Below are positions 39,101 to 44,800 of a stretch of DNA of 64,000 bases, piece by piece (the stretch's first letter is position 1; each line of letters begins with the position of its first letter). The notes beneath the pieces were generated by a model. It had not been told where the DNA came from. It was given only the letters and a program-made list of their open reading frames with translations, and did no database searches. Source of the stretch: Echinometra lucunter (lineage: Eukaryota > Echinodermata > Echinoidea > Camarodonta > Echinometridae); contig CM057171.1 in assembly GCA_029962745.1 (NCBI GenBank), forward strand, positions 4,575,740 through 4,639,739, read 5' to 3'. A program made the translations under genes and the position numbers.

Positions 39101-39573
39101 TTTTTGATCTAGGACTTGTACACCTCTGGCGATGGACTGCTGATGACTTAAGGAAGAAGGTGGTTCCAGAGGGGTACTCACAAAAAATTATTGTTCAAGT
39201 TGCTCAGTGTTGGTATGATGAACAGTGAAACCTTTGATGTGGTTCCCTACTTCTCTTTCTAGGATATTTTGCAAGTGAAAGTCTTTGATTTGCCTGGTTT
39301 TAACAAATTGGTTTTGGTCTGGCTTTGAAAAGAAAATTTTCCACAGAAAGGGCTTGGACCAACAAACCCCTTGACCACTTTGACGATGATTTGCGAGCTT
39401 CAAGACTTGTTGCCTTAAGCTATTCTAACCCTGAGCTAGAAGCTGGAACTTACATCCAGTCTGCTTTGTAGGTGAACAAGGTTTGCATCACTTTGATTCC
39501 TGCTGTACTGGTTAGCTGCTAGTACGACGGACCTAACAACAGAGGTGGCCTCCATGCTCCAGTATGATTCAAT
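11905..39573 (-). CDS. CIP2A: CIP2A, complete coding region in 20 exons
   Basis: Homologue of vertebrate CIP2A (KIAA1524), which inhibits PP2A holoenzymes containing B56 subunits and, with TOPBP1, tethers broken chromosomes in mitosis. Coding exons, in transcript order: 39454-39555 (exon runs to 39573), 38767-38926, 31763-31875, 30626-30720, 29454-29550, 28864-28986, 28082-28227, 27503-27578, 26317-26526, 25550-25740, 23978-24112, 23377-23476, 22037-22155, 20176-20398, 18798-18860, 17539-17649, 16907-17103, 15234-15347, 12825-13047 and 11905-12054. Every intron is GT-AG, all phases close, and the sum is 2748 bases (915 residues plus stop) against about 905 in human. Residues 1-555 are the armadillo-like half, 556-630 a polar linker, and about 640-905 a coiled coil. 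ATG at 39555 matches the human N-terminus. A CAG acceptor just upstream (39574-39576) implies at least one 5' noncoding exon that I could not place. The donor of coding exon 10 (GTCGAT) is weak. Confidence 0.95.
12153..12393. mobile_element. MITE in the last CIP2A intron
   Basis: The ends GGCCTGAATTCACAA and (reverse complement) TGGCCCAAATTCACAATGG are inverted, with AACCATGG words inside. It is a diverged relative of 8781-9173. Confidence 0.6.
12825..13047 (-). CDS. CIP2A: CIP2A coding exon 19 (residues 792-866)
   Basis: A coiled-coil exon of 223 bases. It includes [20 protein letters not shown] and [19 protein letters not shown], the latter matching human EETIDILRKELSRTEQ. Acceptor GTACAG, donor GTGAGA, ends in phase 0. 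Confidence 0.96.
13106..13248. mobile_element. Short MITE (intron)
   Basis: The ends GGGGAGCATTTCATCAA and (reverse complement) GGGGAGCGTTTCATGAAAG are inverted. The interior has mirrored TGTCGGAT/GTCTGACA words. Noncoding. Confidence 0.75.
13265..13495. mobile_element. MITE with ~40-base inverted ends (intron)
   Basis: GGGGGTGTTTCACAAAGATT followed by TAAGTTTGACTAAAGTCG at the left is mirrored by CGACTTTAGTCAAACTTA and AATCTTTGTGAAGCACCCCC at the right. Confidence 0.85.
13630..13968 (+). mobile_element. tRNA-derived SINE, full length
   Basis: The 5' part is tRNA-like, with an A-box region (TGGTCTAGTGGATATG) near 13638 and a B box GGTCCGAGTTCAAATCC at 13675-13691. The body ends in TGTAAAGCGCTTAGAGAC and GGCGCTATATAAATCCAGAA, followed by an (ATT)n tail. 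The order tRNA head, body, AT tail is that of a SINE, mobilised by a LINE in trans. It sits in the CIP2A intron in antisense to the gene. Confidence 0.88.
14561..14902. repeat. Dispersed ~340-bp repeat, copy A
   Basis: Nearly the same sequence recurs in direct orientation at 56995-57335, including GAGCCCATTCCCA, GGTGTGGCATTCTCGA, TTCAAATTGGCAATTTCTGA and AGCTCTGTACTGCTA. No inverted ends or coding potential were seen. Confidence 0.85.
15234..15347 (-). CDS. CIP2A: CIP2A coding exon 18 (residues 754-792)
   Basis: Encodes [20 protein letters not shown] then [17 protein letters not shown], continuous coiled coil. Acceptor TTGCAG, donor GTAAGT, ends in phase 2. Confidence 0.93.
15976..16593. mobile_element. 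MITE, Tc1/mariner-like ends (intron)
   Basis: The left end TACTCTACGAGCTGAAATTT and the reverse complement of the right end TACTGTATAAGCCAATATTT are imperfect inverted repeats. Both are followed by TCGCG and further CGCGAAAA words. Noncoding, about 620 bases. Confidence 0.65.
16907..17103 (-). CDS. CIP2A: CIP2A coding exon 17 (residues 689-754)
   Basis: Encodes a charged heptad-type helix beginning [18 protein letters not shown] and containing [20 protein letters not shown], which matches human LESVAEEHEILTKSYME. Acceptor TGTAG, donor GTCAGG, ends in phase 2. Confidence 0.95.
17539..17649 (-). CDS. CIP2A: CIP2A coding exon 16 (residues 652-688)
   Basis: Encodes [20 protein letters not shown] then [12 protein letters not shown], nearly identical to human through QADRLIAQ. 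Coiled coil. Acceptor ACCAG, donor GTAAGT, phase 0. Confidence 0.96.
17711..18098. mobile_element. Foldback MITE rich in TTCGTTATTCCGAA (intron)
   Basis: Inverted arms of about 60 bases share TTCGTTATTCC, GCAAATTGCGTATACCTAGA and TGT. The interior carries tandem, inverted AACGAACCTTATTTCATTTT-like units. Confidence 0.85.
18119..18600. repeat. GC-rich repeat with CACGAAsyGGCAC words (intron)
   Basis: The words CACGAAGTGGCAC and CACGAACCGGCAC recur in both orientations at about 18155, 18393, 18451, 18495 and 18575. They are CpG-rich within an AT-rich intron. It may be a degenerate MITE cluster, but no clear ends were found. Confidence 0.45.
18798..18860 (-). CDS. CIP2A: CIP2A coding exon 15 (residues 631-651)
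   Basis: A 63-base exon encoding [17 protein letters not shown], almost the human ISDIMDVYEMKLSTLA. It starts the coiled coil. Acceptor TCACAG, donor GTAAGT, phase 0 on both sides. Confidence 0.96.
19009..19367. mobile_element. MITE with TTAA target duplication (intron)
   Basis: TTAA flanks both sides (19005-19008 and 19368-19371). The inverted ends read GGTGCTTTCACACATGATGC then (A/G)ACAGTGTGGT. A TTAA duplication is typical of the piggyBac group. The interior resembles 53984-54291. Confidence 0.75.
19876..20049. mobile_element. Short Tc1/mariner-like MITE (intron)
   Basis: TA flanks both sides and CAGTGGAAACGC faces CAGTTGAAACTG in inverted orientation. It shares TTATAACAAGG and TTGTTATATCAGG words with 26051-26226. 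Confidence 0.7.
20176..20398 (-). CDS. CIP2A: CIP2A coding exon 14 (residues 556-630), linker
   Basis: Starts with [19 protein letters not shown], matching human LGESIAANN, and ends with [14 protein letters not shown], matching IEELIEKLQSGM. The middle is a polar, poorly conserved linker between the armadillo half and the coiled coil. Acceptor CTGTAG, donor GTGAGT. Confidence 0.92.
20963..21733. mobile_element. DNA transposon remnant with CAGACyTGCCAA ends (intron)
   Basis: CAGACCTGCCAAC at the left mirrors CAGACTTGCCAAG from the right. CAGCTA is duplicated on both flanks (20957-20962 and 21734-21739). CAG ends and a short duplication suggest a hAT-like element, but 6 bases rather than 8 leaves the class open. 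It contains repeated AAATTCGTA/CCGTATTTT words and no transposase. Confidence 0.6.
21761..22015 (+). mobile_element. tRNA-derived SINE, diverged
   Basis: GGTCCGAGTTCAAATTCC, TACTAATGTCTTTTGGCAAG and ATCTACATTTG match the SINE at 13630-13968 in the same order. The copy is shorter and its A box is degraded. It ends in an (ATT)n tail against CIP2A coding exon 13's donor side. Confidence 0.7.
22037..22155 (-). CDS. CIP2A: CIP2A coding exon 13 (residues 517-556)
   Basis: Encodes [20 protein letters not shown] then [17 protein letters not shown], matching human [20 protein letters not shown] and LPDFPALVL. In human CIP2A this C-terminal part of the armadillo half forms the homodimer contact. Acceptor TTACAG, donor GTAAGT. 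Confidence 0.95.
22600..22980. repeat. Pyrimidine-rich tract with (CT)n end
   Basis: CT-rich, with a C run at 22681-22690 and pure CT at 22955-22979. It lies in the CIP2A intron. Confidence 0.9.
23016..23365. mobile_element. MITE family M1, copy 1, at a CIP2A splice donor
   Basis: Inverted GGGCTTTCATGGGGA ends enclose a sequence shared with 25202-25541 (TCATAATTTGCTGACACCAG, CAGGACGTT-free interior with ACATTCTTTGGCCTGCTT). Its right end lies about 12 bases from the coding exon 12 donor at 23376. Confidence 0.82.
23377..23476 (-). CDS. CIP2A: CIP2A coding exon 12 (residues 483-516)
   Basis: Encodes [20 protein letters not shown] then [13 protein letters not shown], corresponding to the human DVILKTLDLINKL...LVPGMEVSFYKILQ stretch. 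Acceptor GACAG, donor GTATGT. A MITE lies within about 12 bases of the donor. Confidence 0.92.
23978..24112 (-). CDS. CIP2A: CIP2A coding exon 11 (residues 438-483)
   Basis: Encodes [20 protein letters not shown] then [11 protein letters not shown] and SAVDCDW, an armadillo segment weakly similar to the human one. Acceptor GACCAG, donor GTAACG. It is framed by coding exons 10 and 12 in matching phases (2 and 2). Confidence 0.85.
24287..24535. mobile_element. G-rich MITE (intron)
   Basis: A left G run then TACTC is mirrored by GAGTACCCCC and a C-rich right end. The interior holds AATGGGTCAC, AATGGGTACC and AAAAATGGGAACGGGTG units. It is the same general style as 33271-33670. Confidence 0.65.
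25202..25541. mobile_element. MITE family M1, copy 2, at a CIP2A splice donor
   Basis: Complete ends: CTTAAAGACATTCACTCGTG at the left, and CTTAAAGACGCTCAGTCGTG reading inward from the right. Both continue GG(A/C)TTTCATGGGGA. The right terminus lies 9 bases inside the intron after coding exon 10. Confidence 0.85.
25550..25740 (-). CDS. CIP2A: CIP2A coding exon 10 (residues 375-438)
   Basis: Encodes [12 protein letters not shown] and later [14 protein letters not shown], a diverged armadillo segment. The acceptor GGAG is plain. The left boundary was set by phase and alignment: the donor GTCGAT is non-consensus, and a MITE end begins about 9 bases into the intron. A donor at the neighbouring GTCCTG was judged worse because its phase does not fit the next exon. 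Confidence 0.75.
25745..25960. repeat. AAATGAATA-type tetranucleotide tract
   Basis: Interspersed AAAT, GAAT and GAAAT repeats just upstream (transcript sense) of the coding exon 10 acceptor. The minus-strand ORF here is repeat-derived. Confidence 0.92.
26051..26226. mobile_element. Short Tc1/mariner-like MITE (intron)
   Basis: TA flanks (26049-26050 and 26227-26228) and inverted ends CAGATGAACCTCG and CAGTGGAACCTCC. Its interior words match 19876-20049. Confidence 0.75.
26317..26526 (-). CDS. CIP2A: CIP2A coding exon 9 (residues 305-374)
   Basis: Encodes [15 protein letters not shown] at its start and [13 protein letters not shown] at its end, matching the human LAFCSV and SVLALELFKEIFE landmarks. 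The Gln-rich middle is less conserved. Acceptor TGTAG, donor GTAAGC, phase 0 both sides. Confidence 0.94.
26527..27502. other. CIP2A intron 8, mostly unique, with a SINE tail
   Basis: No extra exon was seen. At 27325-27450 the words ACGTTCCCTAGGGAGTGGA and GTAAAGCATTTAGGAATGTA match the 3' body of the 13630 SINE, so this is a 5'-truncated copy. AT-rich otherwise. Confidence 0.6.
27503..27578 (-). CDS. CIP2A: CIP2A coding exon 8 (residues 279-304)
   Basis: Encodes [20 protein letters not shown], matching the human YEHFSSCLHQVLGLL segment. Acceptor TTTAG, donor GTAAGC, ends in phase 0. Confidence 0.94.
28082..28227 (-). CDS. CIP2A: CIP2A coding exon 7 (residues 231-279)
   Basis: Encodes [19 protein letters not shown] then [14 protein letters not shown], almost identical to the human exon. 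Acceptor ATTCAG, donor GTAAGT, ends in phase 2. Confidence 0.97.
28864..28986 (-). CDS. CIP2A: CIP2A coding exon 6 (residues 190-230)
   Basis: Encodes [19 protein letters not shown] followed by LNEELGDK, matching human LSILSSLTLNEEVGEK. Acceptor TTGCAG, donor GTAATG, both phases 0. Confidence 0.96.
29225..29372. repeat. (ATC)n microsatellite
   Basis: ATC repeats interrupted by AAAAATGCAT words. A poly-T tract at 29408-29423 follows. Confidence 0.92.
29454..29550 (-). CDS. CIP2A: CIP2A coding exon 5 (residues 157-189)
   Basis: Encodes [19 protein letters not shown], nearly identical to the human [18 protein letters not shown]. This is the most conserved stretch of the gene. Acceptor GACAG, donor GTCAGT, phase 0 at the end. 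Confidence 0.96.
29551..30625. other. CIP2A intron 4, nothing recognised
   Basis: AT-rich. A block at 30330-30420 with CTTCTACTTATATAGTGCTTT resembles the 3' end of a retroposon but has no clear head. Confidence 0.5.
30626..30720 (-). CDS. CIP2A: CIP2A coding exon 4 (residues 126-157)
   Basis: Encodes [16 protein letters not shown] and [10 protein letters not shown], matching human CIQLLQKLTYN. Acceptor TTTCAG, donor GTAAGT, ends in phase 2. Confidence 0.94.
31145..31520 (-). mobile_element. tRNA-derived SINE, second family
   Basis: On the minus strand it begins GGAGTTAGCTCGGTCGGTAA (A box) and continues to a B box GAGTTCAAGTCCA. Then come a GC-rich body of about 300 bases and an AT tail ending near 31145. 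The head differs from the 13630 SINE, so it is a separate family. It lies in CIP2A intron 3. Confidence 0.85.
31763..31875 (-). CDS. CIP2A: CIP2A coding exon 3 (residues 88-125)
   Basis: Encodes [20 protein letters not shown] and then [14 protein letters not shown], aligning with the human ETRDCLQNTYNL region. The acceptor is GACAG after a poly-C tract and the donor GTGAGT. The frame closes to phase 0. The intron upstream of it holds the Harbinger-type element. Confidence 0.9.
32538..32545. promoter_or_regulatory. CRE palindrome in the transposon left end
   Basis: TGACGTCA lies about 240 bases before a GTAAGT donor-like site at 32787. Together they could mark a promoter and first noncoding exon of the element's own gene. 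Confidence 0.35.
33271..33670. mobile_element. G-rich MITE nested in the Harbinger element
   Basis: GGGGGCACTCACGT at the left mirrors ATGTGAGTGCCCCC and a long C run at the right. Noncoding. Confidence 0.6.
34110..34191 (+). CDS. Candidate internal exon of the Harbinger element
   Basis: The acceptor TTTTTTGCAG and donor GTAATT bound 82 bases, open as [20 protein letters not shown] then ASKPDIS, ending in phase 1. The spacing of aromatic and basic residues is reminiscent of a MADF/Myb-like DNA-binding segment, which Harbinger elements often encode as a second protein. This is a weak inference from 27 residues, and no start codon was found upstream. Confidence 0.3.
34856..35088. mobile_element. 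MITE nested in the Harbinger element
   Basis: The ends TACTCTAAAAACAAATCAGT and (reverse complement) ACACTCTTTAAAAAAATCAG are inverted. CAGCTGGGTGCAACT is mirrored by AGTTGCACCCAGCTG inside. Confidence 0.8.
35616..35809 (+). CDS. Candidate 3' exon of the Harbinger element
   Basis: The acceptor TTTTTGTAG follows a long T/C tract. In the phase set by 34110-34191 the frame reads [20 protein letters not shown], then [20 protein letters not shown], and ends [14 protein letters not shown] and a stop at 35807-35809. Mixed polar composition and phase agreement argue for a real exon. The product is not recognised. Confidence 0.3.
36161..36191. repeat. Poly-G tract
   Basis: About 31 uninterrupted G. 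Similar runs lie at 33642-33663 (C) and 37099-37118. Confidence 0.95.
38767..38926 (-). CDS. CIP2A: CIP2A coding exon 2 (residues 35-88)
   Basis: Contains [17 protein letters not shown], very close to the human SECLSCLVELLEDP stretch, in the first armadillo-like helices. Acceptor CCACAG, donor GTGAGA. It ends with one base of a split codon. Confidence 0.93.
39454..39573 (-). CDS. CIP2A: CIP2A coding exon 1 (residues 1-34)
   Basis: The acceptor CAG follows a TTTTTTCTTCCCTT tract, then come 18 bases of 5' UTR and ATG at 39555-39553. It encodes [18 protein letters not shown] and continues to LQSRLD, matching the human start in length and pattern. The donor is GTAAGT, phase 0. The frame is open above the ATG, but only into intron sequence. 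Confidence 0.9.
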
Positions 39574-39719
39574 CTGAAGGGAAGAAAAAATCGTAAAATG
39601 AAAAATTAAAAACCCACTGCACCCTGTATCCATTTGTGAGAAGATTTCCATTTGAAGAAACAGCAACTAGAATGTAGTGTAGATATACACAAGTGCCTTT
39701 GAAGAGGTTTTGAATAAGT

Positions 39720-40078
39720 GACATGAAGATGAACTGATGTAAATTTAATCTTTTAGTATTTGTATGACATGAAGTTGAACTGATGCAAATGAAATCTTTT
39801 AGTATTTGTATGACATGAAGTTGAACTGATGTAAATTAAATTGTTTAGTATTTGTATGACATGAAGTTGAACTGATGTAAATTAAATCTTTTAGTATTTG
39901 TATGACATGAAGTTGAACTGATGTAAATTAAATCTTTTAGTATTTGTATGAAATGAAGTTGAACTGATGTAAATTAAATCTTTTAGTATTTGTATATGAA
40001 GTTGAACTGATGAAAATTAAATCTTTTAGTATTTGTATGACATTAAGTTGAACCAATGTAAATTAAATCTTTTAGTAC
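39720..40078. repeat. 46-bp minisatellite beside CIP2A coding exon 1
   Basis: Nearly eight copies of a unit containing ATGAAGTTGAACTGATGTAA and CTTTTAGTATTTGTATGAC. Unit starts at 39721 and 39767 give the period. It lies about 150 bases upstream of the exon, in the presumed 5' UTR intron. Confidence 0.93.
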
Positions 40079-40084
40079 AATGAA

Positions 40085-40270
40085 AGCTACTCCTTTCACC
40101 TCTTCTCCTTTCTCCTAATCCTCTTCTTTTTCTTCTCCTTTTCCTCCTTCTTCTTCCTCCTCCTCCTTCCTCCTTCTCTTCTTCTTATTCTAAAGTAACA
40201 CCCCTTCTTCTTTTCTTCTTCAAGTTCATCTTATTCTTCCTCTTTCTCTTCTTTTTCTCCTTCCTCCTCA
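40085..40270. repeat. CTT/CCT pyrimidine tract
   Basis: Imperfect TTC and CCT repeats directly after the minisatellite. Confidence 0.9.
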
Positions 40271-40932
40271 CTCACGTTGCATTCGTGTATCTAAGGGAGC
40301 CGAGTGCATTTTTTACAACAAATGGTGGATGAAAATTTTCGTACAGACTAACTTTACTGGTAGTAAATCTATTGGTAACATTAAGCTGGATTTAATTTTA
40401 AGTTAATACAAAAAATTGAGAATCAATTCAATTGTCAACTCATTGCTTAAAGTCTCAATCATATAATATGTTCAGCTACGAACTTTGCCACTTCCTAGCT
40501 AAGGCTAGCTCAACCGATATAGATTCACTTCCATTTGACCAATAATCTGAATTTAGAAGTTAGAACTATTAAAGTTAGTAAGAAAATCCGAAGTCAGATG
40601 TTGTATGTAGTGACACTCGATGCGATTGTTTAGTTACCTTCAGGCTTCACAACTAACGCAAAATGAAGTGTATGGGACTGTACAGTAGGACCTGTGCTGT
40701 ACTGTAGCACCGTACAGGTCTCTTGCCCAGATTTGCATATTTGATCTATCATTACCACCTAAATTCACAAAGCGCTACAGATTCATGCGACAAAAAATCT
40801 GATGAAATTATACTGCATTCAAAACTATGGTGGAAAAAGGAGAATTACAACAAACTCACCGAAAATCCGCTTTATGAGAAAAGTCGGATAAGTCGACAGT
40901 TTTCTTTTCAAACTCACCGCTCTTGGCTGTGC

Positions 40933-41609
40933 TAAGCGCTAGGTAGAATATTAAGGTGCCAGGCTGGGCGCTCATGAATAAACATTACACGATGACATCA
41001 CGAATCGCCTTAAGTTAATATAAAAAAAGGTGCCAGGCTGGACGGAGAGGTGCTAGGCTGGATGGAGTTGGTGCAATGAGAGAAAGAGATCATGCACTGG
41101 TATAAATGGAGTTAATGTGAGCCTTAAGTTAATATACAAAAAGGTGCCAGGCTGGACGGAGAGGTGCTAGGCTGGACGAAGGACTGAGGGAGGTACGGTC
41201 TATATACCAGTGCATGATCTCTTTCTCTCATTGCACCAACTCCATCCAGCCTAGCACCTCTCCGTCCAGCCTGGCACCTTTTTGTATATTAACTTAAGGC
41301 TCACATTAACTCCATTTATACCAGTGCATGATCTCTTTCTCTCATTGCACCAACTCCATCCAGCCTAGCACCTCTCCGTCCAGCCTGGCACCTTTTTCTA
41401 TATTAACTTAAGGCTCACATTAACTCCGAACAGCCCCGGGCCAGCGCGGCCAAAGGAACTGCGCTAGTTGGTGCAGCTGGCTAAGCTACGGTATTCGTAT
41501 TTCGGCGCGAGTGTCGGGGATTCCACAGAGCTGCGATTCGTGACGTCATCGTGTAATGTTTATTCATGAGCGCCCAGCCTGGCACCTTAATATTCTACCT
41601 AAGCGCTAC
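40933..41609. mobile_element. Foldback element with nested tandem units
   Basis: Outer arms of about 75 bases (TAGGTAGAATATTAAGGTGC through CATGAATAAACATTACACGA) are inverted copies of each other. Inside, units with GGTGCCAGGCTGGACGGAGA and GAGATCATGCACTGGTATAA are repeated twice on each arm. The dyad centres near 41190, and a GC-rich unique segment (41420-41530) sits in the right arm. It lies upstream of CIP2A coding exon 1, where its first exon or promoter should be. Confidence 0.82.
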
Positions 41610-41829
41610 GGCGCTCCTTGAAACTGGCGACCAATAAGCCCGCGACCAATAAGAGGAAAGCTAGCGGACCATTCTAAGGGGTATGGTGTCGCCAAAAGAA
41701 CAAACGAACTGAAGAAAAAGTACTTTTGCGTTTAGAAAAAGTAAAATTGCATTTTTTCCGTAGACAAAGGGCTTTGAAAAGTATCTTGGGACATTTAAAC
41801 CGATTTTTTTTTTTCTCTGGACCTTAGTC
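41610..41829. other. Junction between foldback and satellite, with CCAAT words
   Basis: Two GCGACCAATAAG words lie at 41628 and 41641. They could be CCAAT boxes of the CIP2A promoter, but no transcript start can be shown. From about 41700 the sequence grades into a diverged satellite monomer (GGGCTTTGAAAAGTATC). Confidence 0.3.
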
Positions 41830-44800
41830 CGGCAATATACACCCATTCCGCACAATGTTCACTCATTCTTATTCTAAAATGACCGAAGTCGTTTCTAAAT
41901 TCATGGCCTTTGCAATATATCGTATGACATTTTAACTAAATAATGGCATACATGAGGTAAAAGCTGAAGAGTTGCTCTTTACTCTCATATAGGTGGCATG
42001 CCGAAGCATTTTGTCTGGATCTTACTGTTTTAAAATAAAAATCGGGGGTCAAACCGGCAATATACACCGATTCCGCACAATGTTCACTCATTCTTATTCT
42101 AAAACGACCGAAGTCGTTTCTAAATTCATGGCCTTTGAAATGTATCGTACGACATTTTAACTAAATAATGGCATACATGAGGTAAAAGCTGAAGAGTTGC
42201 TCTTTACTCTCATATAGGTGGCATGCCGGAGCATTTTGTCCGGATCTTACTGTTTTAAAATAAAATCGGGGGTCAAACCGGCAATATACACCGATTCCGC
42301 ACAATGTTCACTCATTCTTATTCTAAAATGACCGAAGTCGTTTCTAAATTCATGGCCTTTGCGATATATCGTATGACATTTTAACTAAATAATGGCATAC
42401 ATGAGGTAAAAGCTGAAGAGTTGCTCTTTACTCTCATATAGGTGGCATGCCGGAGCATTTTGTCTGGATCTTACTGTTTTAAAATAAAATCGGGGGTCAA
42501 ACCGGCAATATACACCGATTACGCACAATGTTCACTCATTCTCATTCTAAAATGACCGAAGTCGTTTCTAAATTCATGGCCTTTGCGATATATCGTATGA
42601 CATTTTAACTAAATAATGGCATACATGAGGTAAAAGCTGAAGAGTTGCTCTTTACTCTCATATAGGTGGCATGCCGGAGCATTTTGTCTGGATCTTACTG
42701 TTTTAAAATAAAATCGGGGGTCAAACCGGCAATATACACCGATTCCGCACAATGTTCACTCATTCTTATTCTAAAATGACCGAAGTCGTTTCTAAATTCA
42801 TGGCCTTTGAAATGTATCGTATGACATTTTAACTAAATAATGGTATACATGAGGTAAAAGCTGAAGAGTTGCTCTTTACTCTCATATAGGTGGCATGCCG
42901 GAGCATTTTGTCCGGATCTTACTGTTTTAAAATAAAATCGGTGGTCAAACCGGCAATATACACCGATTACGCACAATGTTCACTCATTCTCATTCTAAAA
43001 TGACCGAAGTCGTTTCTAAATTCATGGCCTTTGTGATATATCGTATGACATTTTAACTAAATAATGGCATACATGAGGTAAAAGCTGAAGAGTTGCTCTT
43101 TACTCTCATATAGGTGGCATGCCGGAGCATTTTGTCCGGATCTTACTGTTTTAAAATAAAATTGGGGGTCAAACCGGCAATACACCGATTCCGCACAATG
43201 TTCACTCATTCTTATTCTAAAATGATCGAAGTCGTTTCTAAATTCATGGCCTTTGAAATGTATCGTATGACATTTAACTAAATAATGACATACATGAGGT
43301 AAAAGCTGAAGAGTTGCTCTTTACTCTCATATAGGTGGCATGCCGGAGCATTTTGTCTGGATCTTACTGTTTTAAAATAAAATCGGGGGGTCAAACCGGC
43401 AATATACACCGATTCCGCACAATGTTCACTCATTCTCATTCTAAAATGGCCGAAGTCGTTTCTAAATTCATGGCCTTTGAAATGTATCGTATGACATTTT
43501 AACTAAATAATGGCATACATGAGGTAAAAGCTGAAGAGTTGCTCTTTACTCTCATATAGGTGGCATGCCGGAGCATTTTGTCTGGATCTTACTGTTTTAA
43601 AATAAAATCGGGGGTCAAACCGGCAATATACACCGATTCCGCACAATGTTCACTCATTCTCATTCTAAAATGGCCGAAGTCGTTTCTAAATTCATGGCCT
43701 TTGCGATATATCGTATGACATTTTAACTAAATAATGGCATACATGAGGTAAAAGCTGAAGAGTTGCTCTTTACTCTCATATAGGTGGCATGCCGGAGCAT
43801 TTTGTCCGGATCTTACTGTTTTAAAATAAAATGGGGGGTCAAACCGGCAATATACACCGATTCCGCACAATGTTCACTCATTCTTATTCTAAAATGACCG
43901 AAGTCGTTTCTAAATTCATGGCCTTTGCGATATATCGTATGACATTTTAACTAAATAATGGCATACATGAGGTAAAAGCTGAAGAGTAGCTCTTTACTCT
44001 CATATAGGTGGCATGCCGGAGCATTTTGTCTGGATCTTACTGTTTAAAATAAAATCGGGGGTCAAACCGGCAATATACACCGATTGCGCACAATGTTCAC
44101 TCATTCTTATTCTAAAATGACCGAAGTCGTTTCTAAATTCATGGCCTTTGAAATGTATCGTATGACATTTTAACTAAATAATGGTATACATGAGGTAAAA
44201 GCTGAAGAGTTGCTCTTTACTCTCATATAGGTGGCATGCCGGAGCATTTTGTCCGGATCTTACTGTTTTAAAATAAAATCGGTGGTCAAACCGGCAATAT
44301 ACACCGATTACGCACAATGTTCACTCATTCTCATTCTAAAATGACCGAAGTCGTTTCTAAATTCATGGCCTTTGTGATATATCGTATGACATTTTAACTA
44401 AATAATGGCATACATGAGGTAAAAGCTGAAGAGTTGCTCTTTACTCTCATATAGGTGGCATGCCGGAGCATTTTGTCCGGATCTTACTGTTTTAAAATAA
44501 AATTGGGGGTCAAACCGGCAATACACCGATTCCGCACAATGTTCACTCATTCTTATTCTAAAATGATCGAAGTCGTTTCTAAATTCATGGCCTTTGAAAT
44601 GTATCGTATGACATTTTAACTAAATAATGACATACATGAGGTAAAAGCTGAAGAGTTGCTCTTTACTCTCATATAGGTGGCATGCCGGAGCATTTTGTCT
44701 GGATCTTACTGTTTTAAAATAAAATCGGGGGTCAAACCGGCAATATACACCGATTCCGCACAATGTTCACTCATTCTCATTCTAAAATGGCCGAAGTCGT

